Part shown: positions 53,319 through 62,178 of the stretch, one piece after another | How the letters are laid out: every line of letters begins with the position of its first letter | Numbering within the stretch: position 1 is the stretch's first letter | Virus record (IMG/VR): IMGVR_UViG_3300046331_000099 | Location: 1 to 64,000 of that record | Strand: one strand, 5' to 3' | Origin: a virus | DNA length: 64,000 bases | The notes under the pieces: generated by a model | The model's database searches: none | What the model was told of the DNA's origin: nothing | What the model saw: the letters and a program-made list of their open reading frames with translations, nothing else | Position numbers and translations under genes: made by a program

Positions 53319-53909
53319 TCACTTATTATAGATTGATTGTTGATCTCTTACCCACTCTTGAAGTGACTTCAGTTGTGCACTTACTTGGTAGTAGAGGGTG
53401 TAGTTCTCTGCGACGGTTGTGGCGACTTCAGAGAGCTTAATTGAGGAGGTTCCTGCATCAACGACTCTGGTGGAGTCGGGAACTTCATTGCGACTGGCAC
53501 TGTCGTGGAGCAAGACGAAACCATTAGGGATAACGCACTGATCATCAGCAGTTTGGTTAATAAATTTTGGGATTTCTTTAATGATTGCATTACCATTCTC
53601 CTTAATCACTTCAACCTTTGTTACATACTTTGTCACTACTCTTGTAGTAGTATCGGCTGATGCAACATCTTTTTTAGCCATTTCTAACTTTGCTTCGGAA
53701 ACTTTGGCTTCCCATCGTTCTTGGTTGGAGATGCCACCTTCCATGTAAAGCCCGAATACCAACAAAAAAGCAGAACCAATTTTCACTGGTAGTAGATATT
53801 TATTAACCAGAGGAATTGAGCCCACGAAAAACGAAATGAACAATCCTACCACACCAACCAGTAAGGTTAAATGGAATATCCAAGATGGTAGGAATTCAAG
53901 TATCCACAT
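53319..53909 (-). CDS. Rz-like inner-membrane spanin (i-spanin)
   Basis: Two to three hydrophobic N-terminal segments (residues 3-57) lead into a periplasmic helical domain (NQERWEAKVSEAKLEMAKKD). A Rz1-like lipoprotein frame is nested inside the gene, the classic spanin arrangement. The pair would fuse inner and outer membranes at lysis. The extra membrane segments are unusual for Rz. Confidence 0.6.
   Translation of the reverse strand: MWILEFLPSWIFHLTLLVGVVGLFISFFVGSIPLVNKYLLPVKIGSAFLLVFGLYMEGGISNQERWEAKVSEAKLEMAKKDVASADTTTRVVTKYVTKVEVIKENGNAIIKEIPKFINQTADDQCVIPNGFVLLHDSASRNEVPDSTRVVDAGTSSIKLSEVATTVAENYTLYYQVSAQLKSLQEWVRDQQSIYNK
53381..53590 (-). CDS. Rz1-like outer-membrane spanin lipoprotein, nested
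   Basis: The out-of-frame ORF starts at 53590 with a perfect AAGGAG seven bases upstream. It encodes MQSLKKSQNLLTKLLMISAL, then a lipobox-like LMVSSC and a proline-rich mature part of about 40 residues (VPVAMKFPTPPESLMQEPPQ). Signal peptide, lipobox and proline content match Rz1 o-spanins. Confidence 0.7.
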   Translation of the reverse strand: MQSLKKSQNLLTKLLMISALSLMVSSCSTTVPVAMKFPTPPESLMQEPPQLSSLKSPQPSQRTTPSTTK

Positions 53910-53910
53910 A

Positions 53911-54435
53911 TTAACACTTCATTGAAGCACCACGGCGAGCCATGATTTGATACTTCTTGATGTTTTTCTTTTCGATCTTTGGTTCTTGAACAGATACTGG
54001 ACCACCAGTATTGTTTGTTGGTGCGCCTCCTTCACCATCTTCAGCTAAAACTTTGCTAACGATGATTTGTTCTTCAGCAAGAACAACATTACTATCGATG
54101 ATTCGCATAATGTGCTTATAGCGATCTTCCATTAGAGAGGTTGTGCGAGAACCACTCTCATAGTATTCTTTGACTAACCACAGAGCACCAACAAGAGACT
54201 TGGTGCGGTTCTCACCACCTGGAAGACGGTTGATGATTTTCTTCATGTTGAAGACTAGTCGGTTTAGATACGTGTAAGATGATCGTTCTGCATCAGTAGT
54301 AAGAGTGCTTGCTTTACGTAGATTATTGCCTTTATGATCAATGATTCCCATTTTGAACGCATCTGTGTCTTCAAAATTTTGAATAATCATTCTAACGATC
54401 TTTAGCGCTATTAAATTGTCTATCGTGCGACTCAT
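53911..54435 (-). CDS. Conserved T4-like phage protein (174 aa)
   Basis: The opening MSRTIDNLIALKIVRMIIQN and the segment FEDTDAFKMGIIDHKG are conserved among T4-like phages of aquatic bacteria, usually next to virion genes. The function is unknown; a virion-assembly role is likely from context. Confidence 0.6.
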   Translation of the reverse strand: MSRTIDNLIALKIVRMIIQNFEDTDAFKMGIIDHKGNNLRKASTLTTDAERSSYTYLNRLVFNMKKIINRLPGGENRTKSLVGALWLVKEYYESGSRTTSLMEDRYKHIMRIIDSNVVLAEEQIIVSKVLAEDGEGGAPTNNTGGPVSVQEPKIEKKNIKKYQIMARRGASMKC

Positions 54436-54812
54436 TAAATCTTCCTTAAAGTGGCAATAACAGTTTCGTCTAACTTGATCTCAGAGAGGATGATACCATA
54501 CTCTGAGATCGTTTCTGGCATTCTATCGAGATAAACCAAGAAAGTTACCAAGACATCCCAGCAAGATTCTTCTACTTTGTAGAACAGCATTCTTGTAGCT
54601 GCATCACCAAAAATATTGTATAAAACTATAATGTGGTTTAATATAAGTCTCTCTCTTAACTCACCGTTGTTTTTATATCGTGACAACAGTTTTTTAAGAT
54701 AGAGTATTTTCTTTAAGTCTTCTTCAAACTCGACTAGACTATAACACTGAGTATTGTCATAGTGATGCATCGCATAAAGAAGGAAATTACTCTCATTTAG
54801 TTTTTCAGTCAT
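54435..54812 (-). CDS. Hypothetical protein (125 aa)
   Basis: A helical soluble protein (MTEKLNESNFLLYAMHHYDN...) sharing a base with the next gene. Its N-terminus is not a capsid-targeting motif. The function is unknown. Confidence 0.55.
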   Translation of the reverse strand: MTEKLNESNFLLYAMHHYDNTQCYSLVEFEEDLKKILYLKKLLSRYKNNGELRERLILNHIIVLYNIFGDAATRMLFYKVEESCWDVLVTFLVYLDRMPETISEYGIILSEIKLDETVIATLRKI

Positions 54813-54823
54813 ACCCTACATTT

Positions 54824-54852
54824 CAAAAAAATGGGGGAACAATTCCCCCATT
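54824..54852 (-). terminator. Strong rho-independent terminator
   Basis: Stem ATGGGGGAA/TTCCCCCAT with seven T residues follows the structural protein gene. Confidence 0.88.
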
Positions 54853-54868
54853 ATTGCATAACTATTTA

Positions 54869-55411
54869 TTAAGCGTCTGCAAGGATGGCGTCGTCACCAT
54901 TATCGCCAGCAGCAACTGCTGTACGCTTCATTGGCACAAGACATTCAACCTTGTGACGTGTCTCGCCTTGTGAACCAGTGTAAGTAGTATACTTGTTCCA
55001 GCCTGGAGTTGATAGACCTTGAGCCTTGTTAGCAGTAACACCAGCTTCTGTCAAGTCTTCAAAGAAGATGTCAGGCGCAGTGAACTGAATAGTATGAGCT
55101 GTACCAGCTGCACCAGTAGTTAAGTTAACTGCGGTACCAGCAACGGCATTTGCTTTAGATGTTGCCAACTTGATAAGACCTTGACCAGCTGCGATAGCAA
55201 AGTAAGTAGTACCAGATGTTAGACCACCGATATCAGTGCCACCTCCATTTGTATAGATAACAGGTTCGCCTGTTTCATACATGTGACCACCACCAGAGAT
55301 GTCGATAGTTTCGTTTGTTAAATTGACAGCTGTTGTAGCGTCAAAAGTAACTTTCTTAGTTAGGTTCTTTGGCTTAGAAGCCAGAGTATCTGTGTCAGAC
55401 CATAGTGCCAT
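54869..55411 (-). CDS. Putative virion structural protein (180 aa)
   Basis: The protein (MALWSDTDTLASKPKNLTKK...) is rich in Gly, Ala and Thr with no lysine-rich helices, as in head or tail decoration proteins. The MALWSDTD opening recurs in T4-like aquatic phages. Its own strong terminator is consistent with abundant late expression. Confidence 0.6.
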   Translation of the reverse strand: MALWSDTDTLASKPKNLTKKVTFDATTAVNLTNETIDISGGGHMYETGEPVIYTNGGGTDIGGLTSGTTYFAIAAGQGLIKLATSKANAVAGTAVNLTTGAAGTAHTIQFTAPDIFFEDLTEAGVTANKAQGLSTPGWNKYTTYTGSQGETRHKVECLVPMKRTAVAAGDNGDDAILADA

Positions 55412-55441
55412 TTGAATTCTCCTTGAATTGGACTTTATTTA

Positions 55442-58400
55442 TTATTTATGCAATTTAGAATTGCCGAGATTTTTGCGTGCGCCAGACTTTGATCCGACTT
55501 TGCGACCAGCTGTCGCTGGTTCTTCATCATGTTCTGGTTCGTCTTTCTGTAGAGAACCACCATATCGTGAACCTTTCTTAACACCAGAACCACCACCTTG
55601 CTTAGCACCATCGTACTTAGCTTTGTATTCTGGAGTTCCTGGCCACATACCTTCTTTCAATGCTTGGAACAAGTCAGAAACAGTGTAACCTTCTTTACGA
55701 ACTGCTTTCTTAATTGTTTCAAAAGTTTCGTGGTGCGGTTCATCACCAGCAGTATGCACTTTGTCGATATCGATAGCTGGCTTTTTGTTTGTTGGAGCAA
55801 CGTGTTTAGTAGCTTCGTCTAGAGTAGATGATACTTTGAACTTGTGAACATCACCAGCACCCATCTTACCGTCTTTGTGGGCTTTGATATGAACTTCGCC
55901 ACCAGTAGTGTGCTTAACTACACCAGAGATTTTATCACCAGTCTTAGAATGGTAGAAGTCTGTTTCTTGACCAGTCTTCATATGCTTCGCCATGTCTGGG
56001 TGCATCTTACCTTGAGAAGCAAACTCACGGTGGTTGGCTTCTTCTAGAGATTCAACTCCCTCATTGAAGGTTGGCTTCTTACCCGTCAATCGAGTATAAT
56101 GTTCGGCAGACTTTTGGGCTTTTGCAGCTGCATCTTTAGCAATATCGTGGTCACCCTTTGATGACGCATTTTTAGCAGCTTGAGTATAACGACGATAATC
56201 CATCAAATGGTTCTCCTCGATCTGCTCAACATCTTCTTTACGCAGTTTTTTAAAGTCTTCGGCGTCTAGTTTACCATTTTTATTTTTATCGAGTTTGTGT
56301 TGATCACCTTTTAGTTCTTCATCAACTTCTTCGTTCTGTTTAGCCATACCAACTTTACCAGTCTGTGGTACGCCCATCTTCTTCTGTAAGTCTTTCTTAT
56401 GTCCTTCATCGTCTGGACCACCAAGAACTTCAGCTGCTTTCTTAGCAACCTTCTTAACAGCGTCCATCAAACCTTCTTCAAGTTCTTCATTGTATTTACC
56501 AGTTGGCATACCATTGATTGGTTTCTTAGTTGCTTTGTATGCTTTGTGTTCTGGAGTACCTTTGATGTACTTACGGTCTAGATTTGGTGCTTGTGGTGCC
56601 TTAGTCAATGTAGGAATAGAATCATCTCCAGACGATTGTAATGTACCTTCTTTAACTAAAGTCTTGAATGATTTCAATCCCATTTCTGTCTCCTGTGTTT
56701 CTTCTTTAACATTTTTCTTAGTTGGTTCACCCGCAACAAATTTCTTACGTGCTTGTTGGTCTTTAAGTTTCTTTGCTAGTTCTGGATCTTGACGTAGCAT
56801 CCATCCAGGCTTTGCTCCAGTTGCTGCTTCTTCAACAGTCTCTTCTTTAACTGGCTTCTGTTTAGCTTCTGCTTCTTTCTTTTCACGGGCAAGACGTTCT
56901 TGCTTGGCAATACGACCCATGCTCTTTAGGAAAGATGGCTTGTTGTAGTATGCAGTAGCTTCTTCAAGTTCTTCTTTTGACTGTAGATAATCTCTAACAG
57001 TAGTGATGTAATCTTGAGCTAGTGTAATCTTAGACTGAACCCACTCTGGCATATTCTCGTCGTCTTCGATCATATCGATCAAATCTGTACAATTGCGTAG
57101 AGTAGTTTGTAATTGAGTGCGAGCCATCTGACCTTCGTAGTCATACTCACCCTTATCGATAGACTTTGCTGCTTCTTCTAGCATATCAAATGTCTGGTCA
57201 AAAGATTCTTGAGATGCCTTTAATGCATCAGCAGTTGGTGCACCTTTGCTTCCTGGCTTTCTCATACGCTCACCAGAACCATTCTTAATACGCTTTTGTT
57301 TAGCATGGATATTATCCCAAAGACCACGGGCTTCTTTAAGAGACATAGCTTTATCGTGGTGTTCTTCAGCTTTCTCAGCATGAGAATCTGCTACACCATG
57401 GCGTCCTTTTTCAGAATGCCACTGTGAAAGGTTTTCATGATGGTCAGCCATATGCATGTGGTGATCAAACATATTACCTTGTTTCTTAGCAGCGTCAGCA
57501 GAACGTTTGTTCTCTTCAGACTTTGCATAAACATCAGACTCTTCAGCCATTGTGCGGATCTTAGAAACAATCTTACCGTATGTCTTAGCCTTTGGATCTT
57601 TTGGAGCGATAACTACTGGAGACTTTTTCTCGTAAGCACCACGTTTATCACCAGCTTCTTCTTTTAGCTTGTCATTTGACGGAATAGCTTTATTCATTCT
57701 GTGGCGATCTTGACTATTCTTTAGTTTATTTTGTTCTTTATCTTTGAACGTAGAAGGATATCCTTCATAGTCATTTTTAGTATGAATACGACCAGTTGGA
57801 GTTTCTTTAACATCCTCGTGAATCTTATAACCTTGCTTTGTGATATGTGCACGAGCTAAATGTTCCAACTCATGTTTCTTGCGAGTAGTTAGTGGAGTAG
57901 TAACATGACGTTCGTGTTTCTTACCATCTTCAACTCCAGGCTTTGATACATGGAACTTGTAAGTGTGACGGTATAACTCACCACCTTCGTCGTCTTCACG
58001 TTTCTTCTTAGCGAAACCAGTACGGTTGTCGTGGACACTTTCTGTGAATTGCATCTCTTCCTCTTTCATATGCTTAAAGTATTCTACTTGTTTTAGACGT
58101 TTCTTGGCACCAGCAAGAGTTGGTGAACCACCAAGATTCTTACCTGTTTCGCTCTTGACTTCATAACCAGAATCAACCCTTACGATTGTCTCATCGATTG
58201 TTTCTTCTTTAACTGGTTCTGGCTTCTTTGGAGCTAACAATTGCTTGGCACGTTCTCTTGAAGCAGCAGACTTTTGTTGCTCACGTTCGAATGCACGCTG
58301 TAGCTTAACAGCAGCAGACATACGAACTTCCATAAATGTCTGATAGCTAATAGCTTCTTCTTTGATACCAGAACCCCTACGAACGTCGTTCATTAGTTCA

Positions 58401-58987
58401 TGTGCGTGCTTATCAGAAACGTGGGGTGGGACACCCTTACGGAATTCGGCAAAGTTTTTATCATGAGCATGCTGACGCATCTTAGTGCCAGACATTCCAG
58501 TAGTACCTTCAGAGTCTGGATCACGTTCACCAGATGAGTGCATTGTGATAGACTTGAACTTGAAAGAACCGTGTTTATGTTCTTCGCCAGTGTTATATTT
58601 ATGTAAGAGATCGTGCATTTCTTTATGACGATCTGAACCAGCAACTACGTGCAAATGCTCGACACCACTCTTATGTAGAGCAGCAGCGTGGTGCAAGATA
58701 GTTGGGGATTCTTTGTCAGCAGCTTTAACGTTTGTCTCTGGAGAGTAACGCTTTAGATGTTTGACCTTTTGTTCTGCAGTCAGTGGGTTCTTTTTAGCAT
58801 CGTTTGAACCAGAAACTATAAGGCTGTGCGGAGCATTGTGTTCTTTGGCAACAGCGTGTAGCTTGCTAACAACTTCCATATGACCAGTTGTTGGTGGGTT
58901 CATTCGAGCAAATGACATAACATGGTGCTTTTCAGAACCATGACCACCAGCATCCTTAGCTTCAAATAATTCCTTGAACGTAATCAT
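55442..58987 (-). CDS. Giant virion protein with N-terminal nucleotidyltransferase domain (1,181 aa)
   Basis: I start at 58987 (MITFKELFEAKDAGGHGSEK). Residues 20-190 form an adenylyltransferase-type domain: FARMNPPTTGHMEVV gives TxGH and GTTGMSGTKMRQHA the C-terminal STxxR-like motif. The remaining 1,000 residues are Lys/Glu/His-rich with many LEE, LKEE and IEEN sites resembling T4 gp21 cleavage sites, and a GLWDNIHAKQKRIKNGSGE block shared with the next gene. I infer an internal head protein packed with DNA and possibly processed. Confidence 0.7.
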   Translation of the reverse strand: MITFKELFEAKDAGGHGSEKHHVMSFARMNPPTTGHMEVVSKLHAVAKEHNAPHSLIVSGSNDAKKNPLTAEQKVKHLKRYSPETNVKAADKESPTILHHAAALHKSGVEHLHVVAGSDRHKEMHDLLHKYNTGEEHKHGSFKFKSITMHSSGERDPDSEGTTGMSGTKMRQHAHDKNFAEFRKGVPPHVSDKHAHELMNDVRRGSGIKEEAISYQTFMEVRMSAAVKLQRAFEREQQKSAASRERAKQLLAPKKPEPVKEETIDETIVRVDSGYEVKSETGKNLGGSPTLAGAKKRLKQVEYFKHMKEEEMQFTESVHDNRTGFAKKKREDDEGGELYRHTYKFHVSKPGVEDGKKHERHVTTPLTTRKKHELEHLARAHITKQGYKIHEDVKETPTGRIHTKNDYEGYPSTFKDKEQNKLKNSQDRHRMNKAIPSNDKLKEEAGDKRGAYEKKSPVVIAPKDPKAKTYGKIVSKIRTMAEESDVYAKSEENKRSADAAKKQGNMFDHHMHMADHHENLSQWHSEKGRHGVADSHAEKAEEHHDKAMSLKEARGLWDNIHAKQKRIKNGSGERMRKPGSKGAPTADALKASQESFDQTFDMLEEAAKSIDKGEYDYEGQMARTQLQTTLRNCTDLIDMIEDDENMPEWVQSKITLAQDYITTVRDYLQSKEELEEATAYYNKPSFLKSMGRIAKQERLAREKKEAEAKQKPVKEETVEEAATGAKPGWMLRQDPELAKKLKDQQARKKFVAGEPTKKNVKEETQETEMGLKSFKTLVKEGTLQSSGDDSIPTLTKAPQAPNLDRKYIKGTPEHKAYKATKKPINGMPTGKYNEELEEGLMDAVKKVAKKAAEVLGGPDDEGHKKDLQKKMGVPQTGKVGMAKQNEEVDEELKGDQHKLDKNKNGKLDAEDFKKLRKEDVEQIEENHLMDYRRYTQAAKNASSKGDHDIAKDAAAKAQKSAEHYTRLTGKKPTFNEGVESLEEANHREFASQGKMHPDMAKHMKTGQETDFYHSKTGDKISGVVKHTTGGEVHIKAHKDGKMGAGDVHKFKVSSTLDEATKHVAPTNKKPAIDIDKVHTAGDEPHHETFETIKKAVRKEGYTVSDLFQALKEGMWPGTPEYKAKYDGAKQGGGSGVKKGSRYGGSLQKDEPEHDEEPATAGRKVGSKSGARKNLGNSKLHK

Positions 58988-59622
58988 TAGCAGTTCCACT
59001 TTCTTAGTGCCAGCGCCTTGCGTGTTGGTTCACCATTTGGTTTCTTCATTGCACCTTCCATGCCACCCATGCGAGCACAGAAAGACTTACGACGATTGGC
59101 AGCTTTGCTACCTTTCTTTAACTTAGACGGTGGAGTGGTGACTGGTGCTTTTAGGTTAGCGCCTTTGGCATTATAAGCATCACGACCCTTTTGAGTTAGA
59201 CCGCCAGTAGAAGACTTGTGTCCCTTAGCATCAACTGCAGCTTCGTAAAGAGTATCATCATCTACTGCTTCGAACTTTTCCCAAACAAGTTCAGGATCCA
59301 TACTATACTCTTCTGCCATAGCCATTACCATCTCTTCGATAACATCAAACTGTTCATCGGCAGACAGTTCTTCGTTTTGAGATGCCTTTAGCGCTGCTGC
59401 AGTTGGAGCACCTTTACTTCCAGGCTTGCGCATGCGCTCACCAGAACCAGCTTTGATGCGTTTTTGTTTAGCGTGAATATTGTCCCAAAGACCAAGTTCA
59501 CCTTCAGTGACAGTTTCTTCTTTCATGCAACTTCCAGGTGAGCATGGCGCAGTTCCAGGCTTGCGCTTGTAACCTTTCCAGCAGTCACAAGATTCGTTTA
59601 AATAGTCGGTAAAAGATTTCAT
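58987..59622 (-). CDS. Internal-head-type protein, DUF6321-like (211 aa)
   Basis: It opens with MKSFTDYLNE, like the T4 internal-protein capsid-targeting sequence. It then has a GLWDNIHAKQKRIKAGSGER block shared with the giant protein and ends with ARMGGMEGAMKKPNGEPTRK and ALALRKWNC, the DUF6321-type tail. The function of that domain is unknown. Confidence 0.65.
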   Translation of the reverse strand: MKSFTDYLNESCDCWKGYKRKPGTAPCSPGSCMKEETVTEGELGLWDNIHAKQKRIKAGSGERMRKPGSKGAPTAAALKASQNEELSADEQFDVIEEMVMAMAEEYSMDPELVWEKFEAVDDDTLYEAAVDAKGHKSSTGGLTQKGRDAYNAKGANLKAPVTTPPSKLKKGSKAANRRKSFCARMGGMEGAMKKPNGEPTRKALALRKWNC

Positions 59623-60821
59623 TTTCTTACTTTCAATAAGTTAGCCTTAGCAAACTCGGCACGGTTTACTAGCTTGGTTGGTTCATTCTCATGGTGGACA
59701 ACAAAGCCTTCTGGCTTAGATTTCTGACCAGCAATGTGGTGATCAAGACCACCTTCGTGAGATTCTAAATGCTTAACTAGAACGTTCTTAGCTTGGTGTA
59801 AGTGATGGTGCATCGACAACAGATTCTCGTAATGAGACTTATTGGATTCAATATGACCAACGTGTTCAGCACCTTCGGCTTTACGCTTTGATTGACCAGC
59901 TTCAGACTTCAACTTAGATGCAGCACGTTCGTAGTGACCAGCGATGTGCTTTTGTAAGCCACCAGCAGTTGGAACAGAGTCTGTCTTAATCGTAGAGTTA
60001 ATGTAAGTGGCTAAGTGACTTGCTTCGCCTTGGTGCTTCTTAGTGGCAGGATACATCTTACCAGCATGAGTGTCGTGGATATCTTTAGCAGCTTCCATAT
60101 GCTTATGGAATTCTTTCTGAGCTTTTTCTGGATAATCAACTTTAGATGTATCGTGCTCAGGAGACTTGTGGTAAACGTCTGGGTGTTCTTTGAAACCCTC
60201 GCTGCTGTGCAGTGGAGCAGCGTGCATAGATGCTAGATCTTTGCCATGGTATTGAGTATGAGTCACAACACCTAGTTTAGACTTCTTAACTGCTTCGGCT
60301 TCTTTACCGTGAGCAGTATAAGTGATAGTGTTTGGAGTGAATGAAGCTGAACCACTTTCGTGATGAGTGACGTCAGTCTTAGAATGCATCAAATCACCTT
60401 GATAAACACCAGTCTTTGGAGCAACTTTAGGTAGATGTTTTAGCGCTGCCTTTAGTTTCTCAGCAAGACCTGGAGCATGTCCATGATTCTTATCAACGTC
60501 TTTTTCAGAGTAGTTGATCTTAGGGGTCTTGTTAAATGCAGACTTAGAAGCTACAAAGAACTTACCTGATTCTGGGTGGTGTCCATAGACAACAGCTGGA
60601 GAACCATCGTACTTCATAGAAAGATTAGAGCTTTTAGCTCCAGACTTCATGTGCTCATGGGCTCTTAATAGAGAACCACGAGCATGTTCGAAACCGCCAG
60701 CGCCATGTAGTAATGGGCGATCTTCGGCATGATGAATGTGTTTTAGCTTACCATCATGGGCATCTGAACCATGTCCAAGAGCATCTTTTTCTTCTTTTAG
60801 ATATGTAAGAAACGACTTCAT
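59619..60821 (-). CDS. Virion-associated ligase-superfamily nucleotidyltransferase (DUF6267-like)
   Basis: MKSFLTYLKEEKDALGHGSD opens with a capsid-targeting-like motif. Residues 60-150 include LSMKYDGSPAVVYG, a KxDG adenylation motif, then GKFFVASKSAF and TGVYQGDLMH resembling motifs Ia and III of DNA/RNA ligases. The C-terminal half is His/Lys-rich helix. It could be a nucleic-acid ligase or capping-type enzyme delivered with the genome; activity is not established. Confidence 0.65.
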   Translation of the reverse strand: MKSFLTYLKEEKDALGHGSDAHDGKLKHIHHAEDRPLLHGAGGFEHARGSLLRAHEHMKSGAKSSNLSMKYDGSPAVVYGHHPESGKFFVASKSAFNKTPKINYSEKDVDKNHGHAPGLAEKLKAALKHLPKVAPKTGVYQGDLMHSKTDVTHHESGSASFTPNTITYTAHGKEAEAVKKSKLGVVTHTQYHGKDLASMHAAPLHSSEGFKEHPDVYHKSPEHDTSKVDYPEKAQKEFHKHMEAAKDIHDTHAGKMYPATKKHQGEASHLATYINSTIKTDSVPTAGGLQKHIAGHYERAASKLKSEAGQSKRKAEGAEHVGHIESNKSHYENLLSMHHHLHQAKNVLVKHLESHEGGLDHHIAGQKSKPEGFVVHHENEPTKLVNRAEFAKANLLKVRK

Positions 60822-60822
60822 T

Positions 60823-61260
60823 TTATCCCTTTAGTGAAGCACGTAATTGCCAACCGTGCTTCTCATGTGTATCGATACGATCTGCAATAAAGTTGCAGAG
60901 TCCTTGCTTATTTTGTTTAGTAGCAAGGGCGAATACTTTATTTAGGCTAAACAAGACTTGATCGTTTGCAGCTAGTGTTGCAGTTAGCATACCAGTTAGA
61001 TCAGGGATAGATGATTCTTCCATAATTGTCTTGAGGTCATACAGATCCATTAGACTTTTTGGAGAGTAATCACCTAGCTTACGAATGTTCTCAGCCAACG
61101 GGTCTACTGCACTATAAACATCTTCGTATAAATCACCGAAGAATTCATGGTACTGCGGGAATTCTATTCCTTCCAAGTTCCAATGGAATGAGTGTGTTTT
61201 AAAATACATTACGAATGTATCTGCCATGGCCACTTTTAGGGCTTCTTGTAATTGTTTCAT
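60823..61260 (-). CDS. Dps-like ferritin
   Basis: With the start at 61260 (ATGA overlap with the upstream stop) the protein is 145 residues. KTHSFHWNLEGIEFPQYHEF carries the Dps intersubunit ferroxidase histidines, and DLYEDVYSAVDPLAENIRKL the acidic ligands. Dps binds DNA and oxidises iron. Its place among head-type genes suggests either genome protection or packaging. Confidence 0.82.
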   Translation of the reverse strand: MKQLQEALKVAMADTFVMYFKTHSFHWNLEGIEFPQYHEFFGDLYEDVYSAVDPLAENIRKLGDYSPKSLMDLYDLKTIMEESSIPDLTGMLTATLAANDQVLFSLNKVFALATKQNKQGLCNFIADRIDTHEKHGWQLRASLKG

Positions 61261-62135
61261 TTCTTCTTTCTCCACTCTTTAAACGATTCTTTGAACATCG
61301 GATCAAACGGGTTCTTAAAATCATCTGGACATACACCAGTATGTTCTTTACCACATTGTCCACAGATATCGGTTTTAATCTGTGGATGCTTTTTAATTTT
61401 GTTAATTATTTCTTCAGTAGGGTTTACGTCTTGAATCCATTTAGAAGTAAGTTTACCTGATGCTTCTTTAACGAGCAAGTGATTCGATCCACGTTTAACA
61501 ATCTCGAATTGTTCACCGTTTGATTCTACGATTTCACCAATCTTAAAGATCTCTCCACGGAAATACTTTTCACGGAGATCGTCTTTGACTAAGTTAATCT
61601 GTTCTTTGATAACTTCCAATCCAGCGCCGAGACGAACATCGTTCATCAAACGACGAGAGTCGATCTCTCTTACAGCAGTTGGAAGACCCTTCTTGAATTC
61701 TTCATACAACCCTTTGGCTGCGGCAGAACGAAGTGACTCATCAGAGTCTGGATCTTTCTCTCCAGCAGAGATAACCTCTACACCCAAACGACGGATAGCA
61801 CCAGCTTTATCGGCGCTAGTTACAACTACGATGTTCTTGTAGTTTTCTTTTAGTTGTTTGATTAGGGCTGGAACTGTATCCATGGACTCAACGAAGTTGG
61901 TCTTAGGAAACACCAGATTGAGATACTGGAGTTTCTTTTCTACTAACAGGGGATTCTTTTTGTGATCAGATGCAGAGGATGCATAGATCACGTGGTCTGC
62001 GCCTCTTTGTTCGGCGAGCTTTTTGACAGCCTTTACTACAAGTTCATGTCCCATCGTTGGAGGGTTAAACTTGCCACAGGCTAGAACCACCGTTTTAGAT
62101 GGTAGTTCTTTTAGTAATTGTTTGTAATCTTTCAT
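61257..62135 (-). CDS. Adenylyltransferase-like virion protein with zinc motif (292 aa)
   Basis: The start MKDYKQLLKE again looks like a capsid-targeting motif. Residues 14-150 are a nucleotidyltransferase domain (ACGKFNPPTMGHELVVKAVK, TxGH) and residues 268-278 hold CGQCGKEHTGVC, a small zinc site. It is homologous to the head of the giant protein. The substrate may be NMN, another mononucleotide or a lipid precursor. Confidence 0.7.
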   Translation of the reverse strand: MKDYKQLLKELPSKTVVLACGKFNPPTMGHELVVKAVKKLAEQRGADHVIYASSASDHKKNPLLVEKKLQYLNLVFPKTNFVESMDTVPALIKQLKENYKNIVVVTSADKAGAIRRLGVEVISAGEKDPDSDESLRSAAAKGLYEEFKKGLPTAVREIDSRRLMNDVRLGAGLEVIKEQINLVKDDLREKYFRGEIFKIGEIVESNGEQFEIVKRGSNHLLVKEASGKLTSKWIQDVNPTEEIINKIKKHPQIKTDICGQCGKEHTGVCPDDFKNPFDPMFKESFKEWRKKK

Positions 62136-62163
62136 TTAATCCATCTATAAAGTAGTATACAGT

Positions 62164-62171
62164 TATTTATA
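62164..62171 (-). promoter_or_regulatory. T4-type late promoter (TATAAATA)
   Basis: Minus-strand TATAAATA lies about 30 bases before the adenylyltransferase-like gene and heads the Dps and internal-head gene block. Confidence 0.7.
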
Positions 62172-62178
62172 ATCTAAA

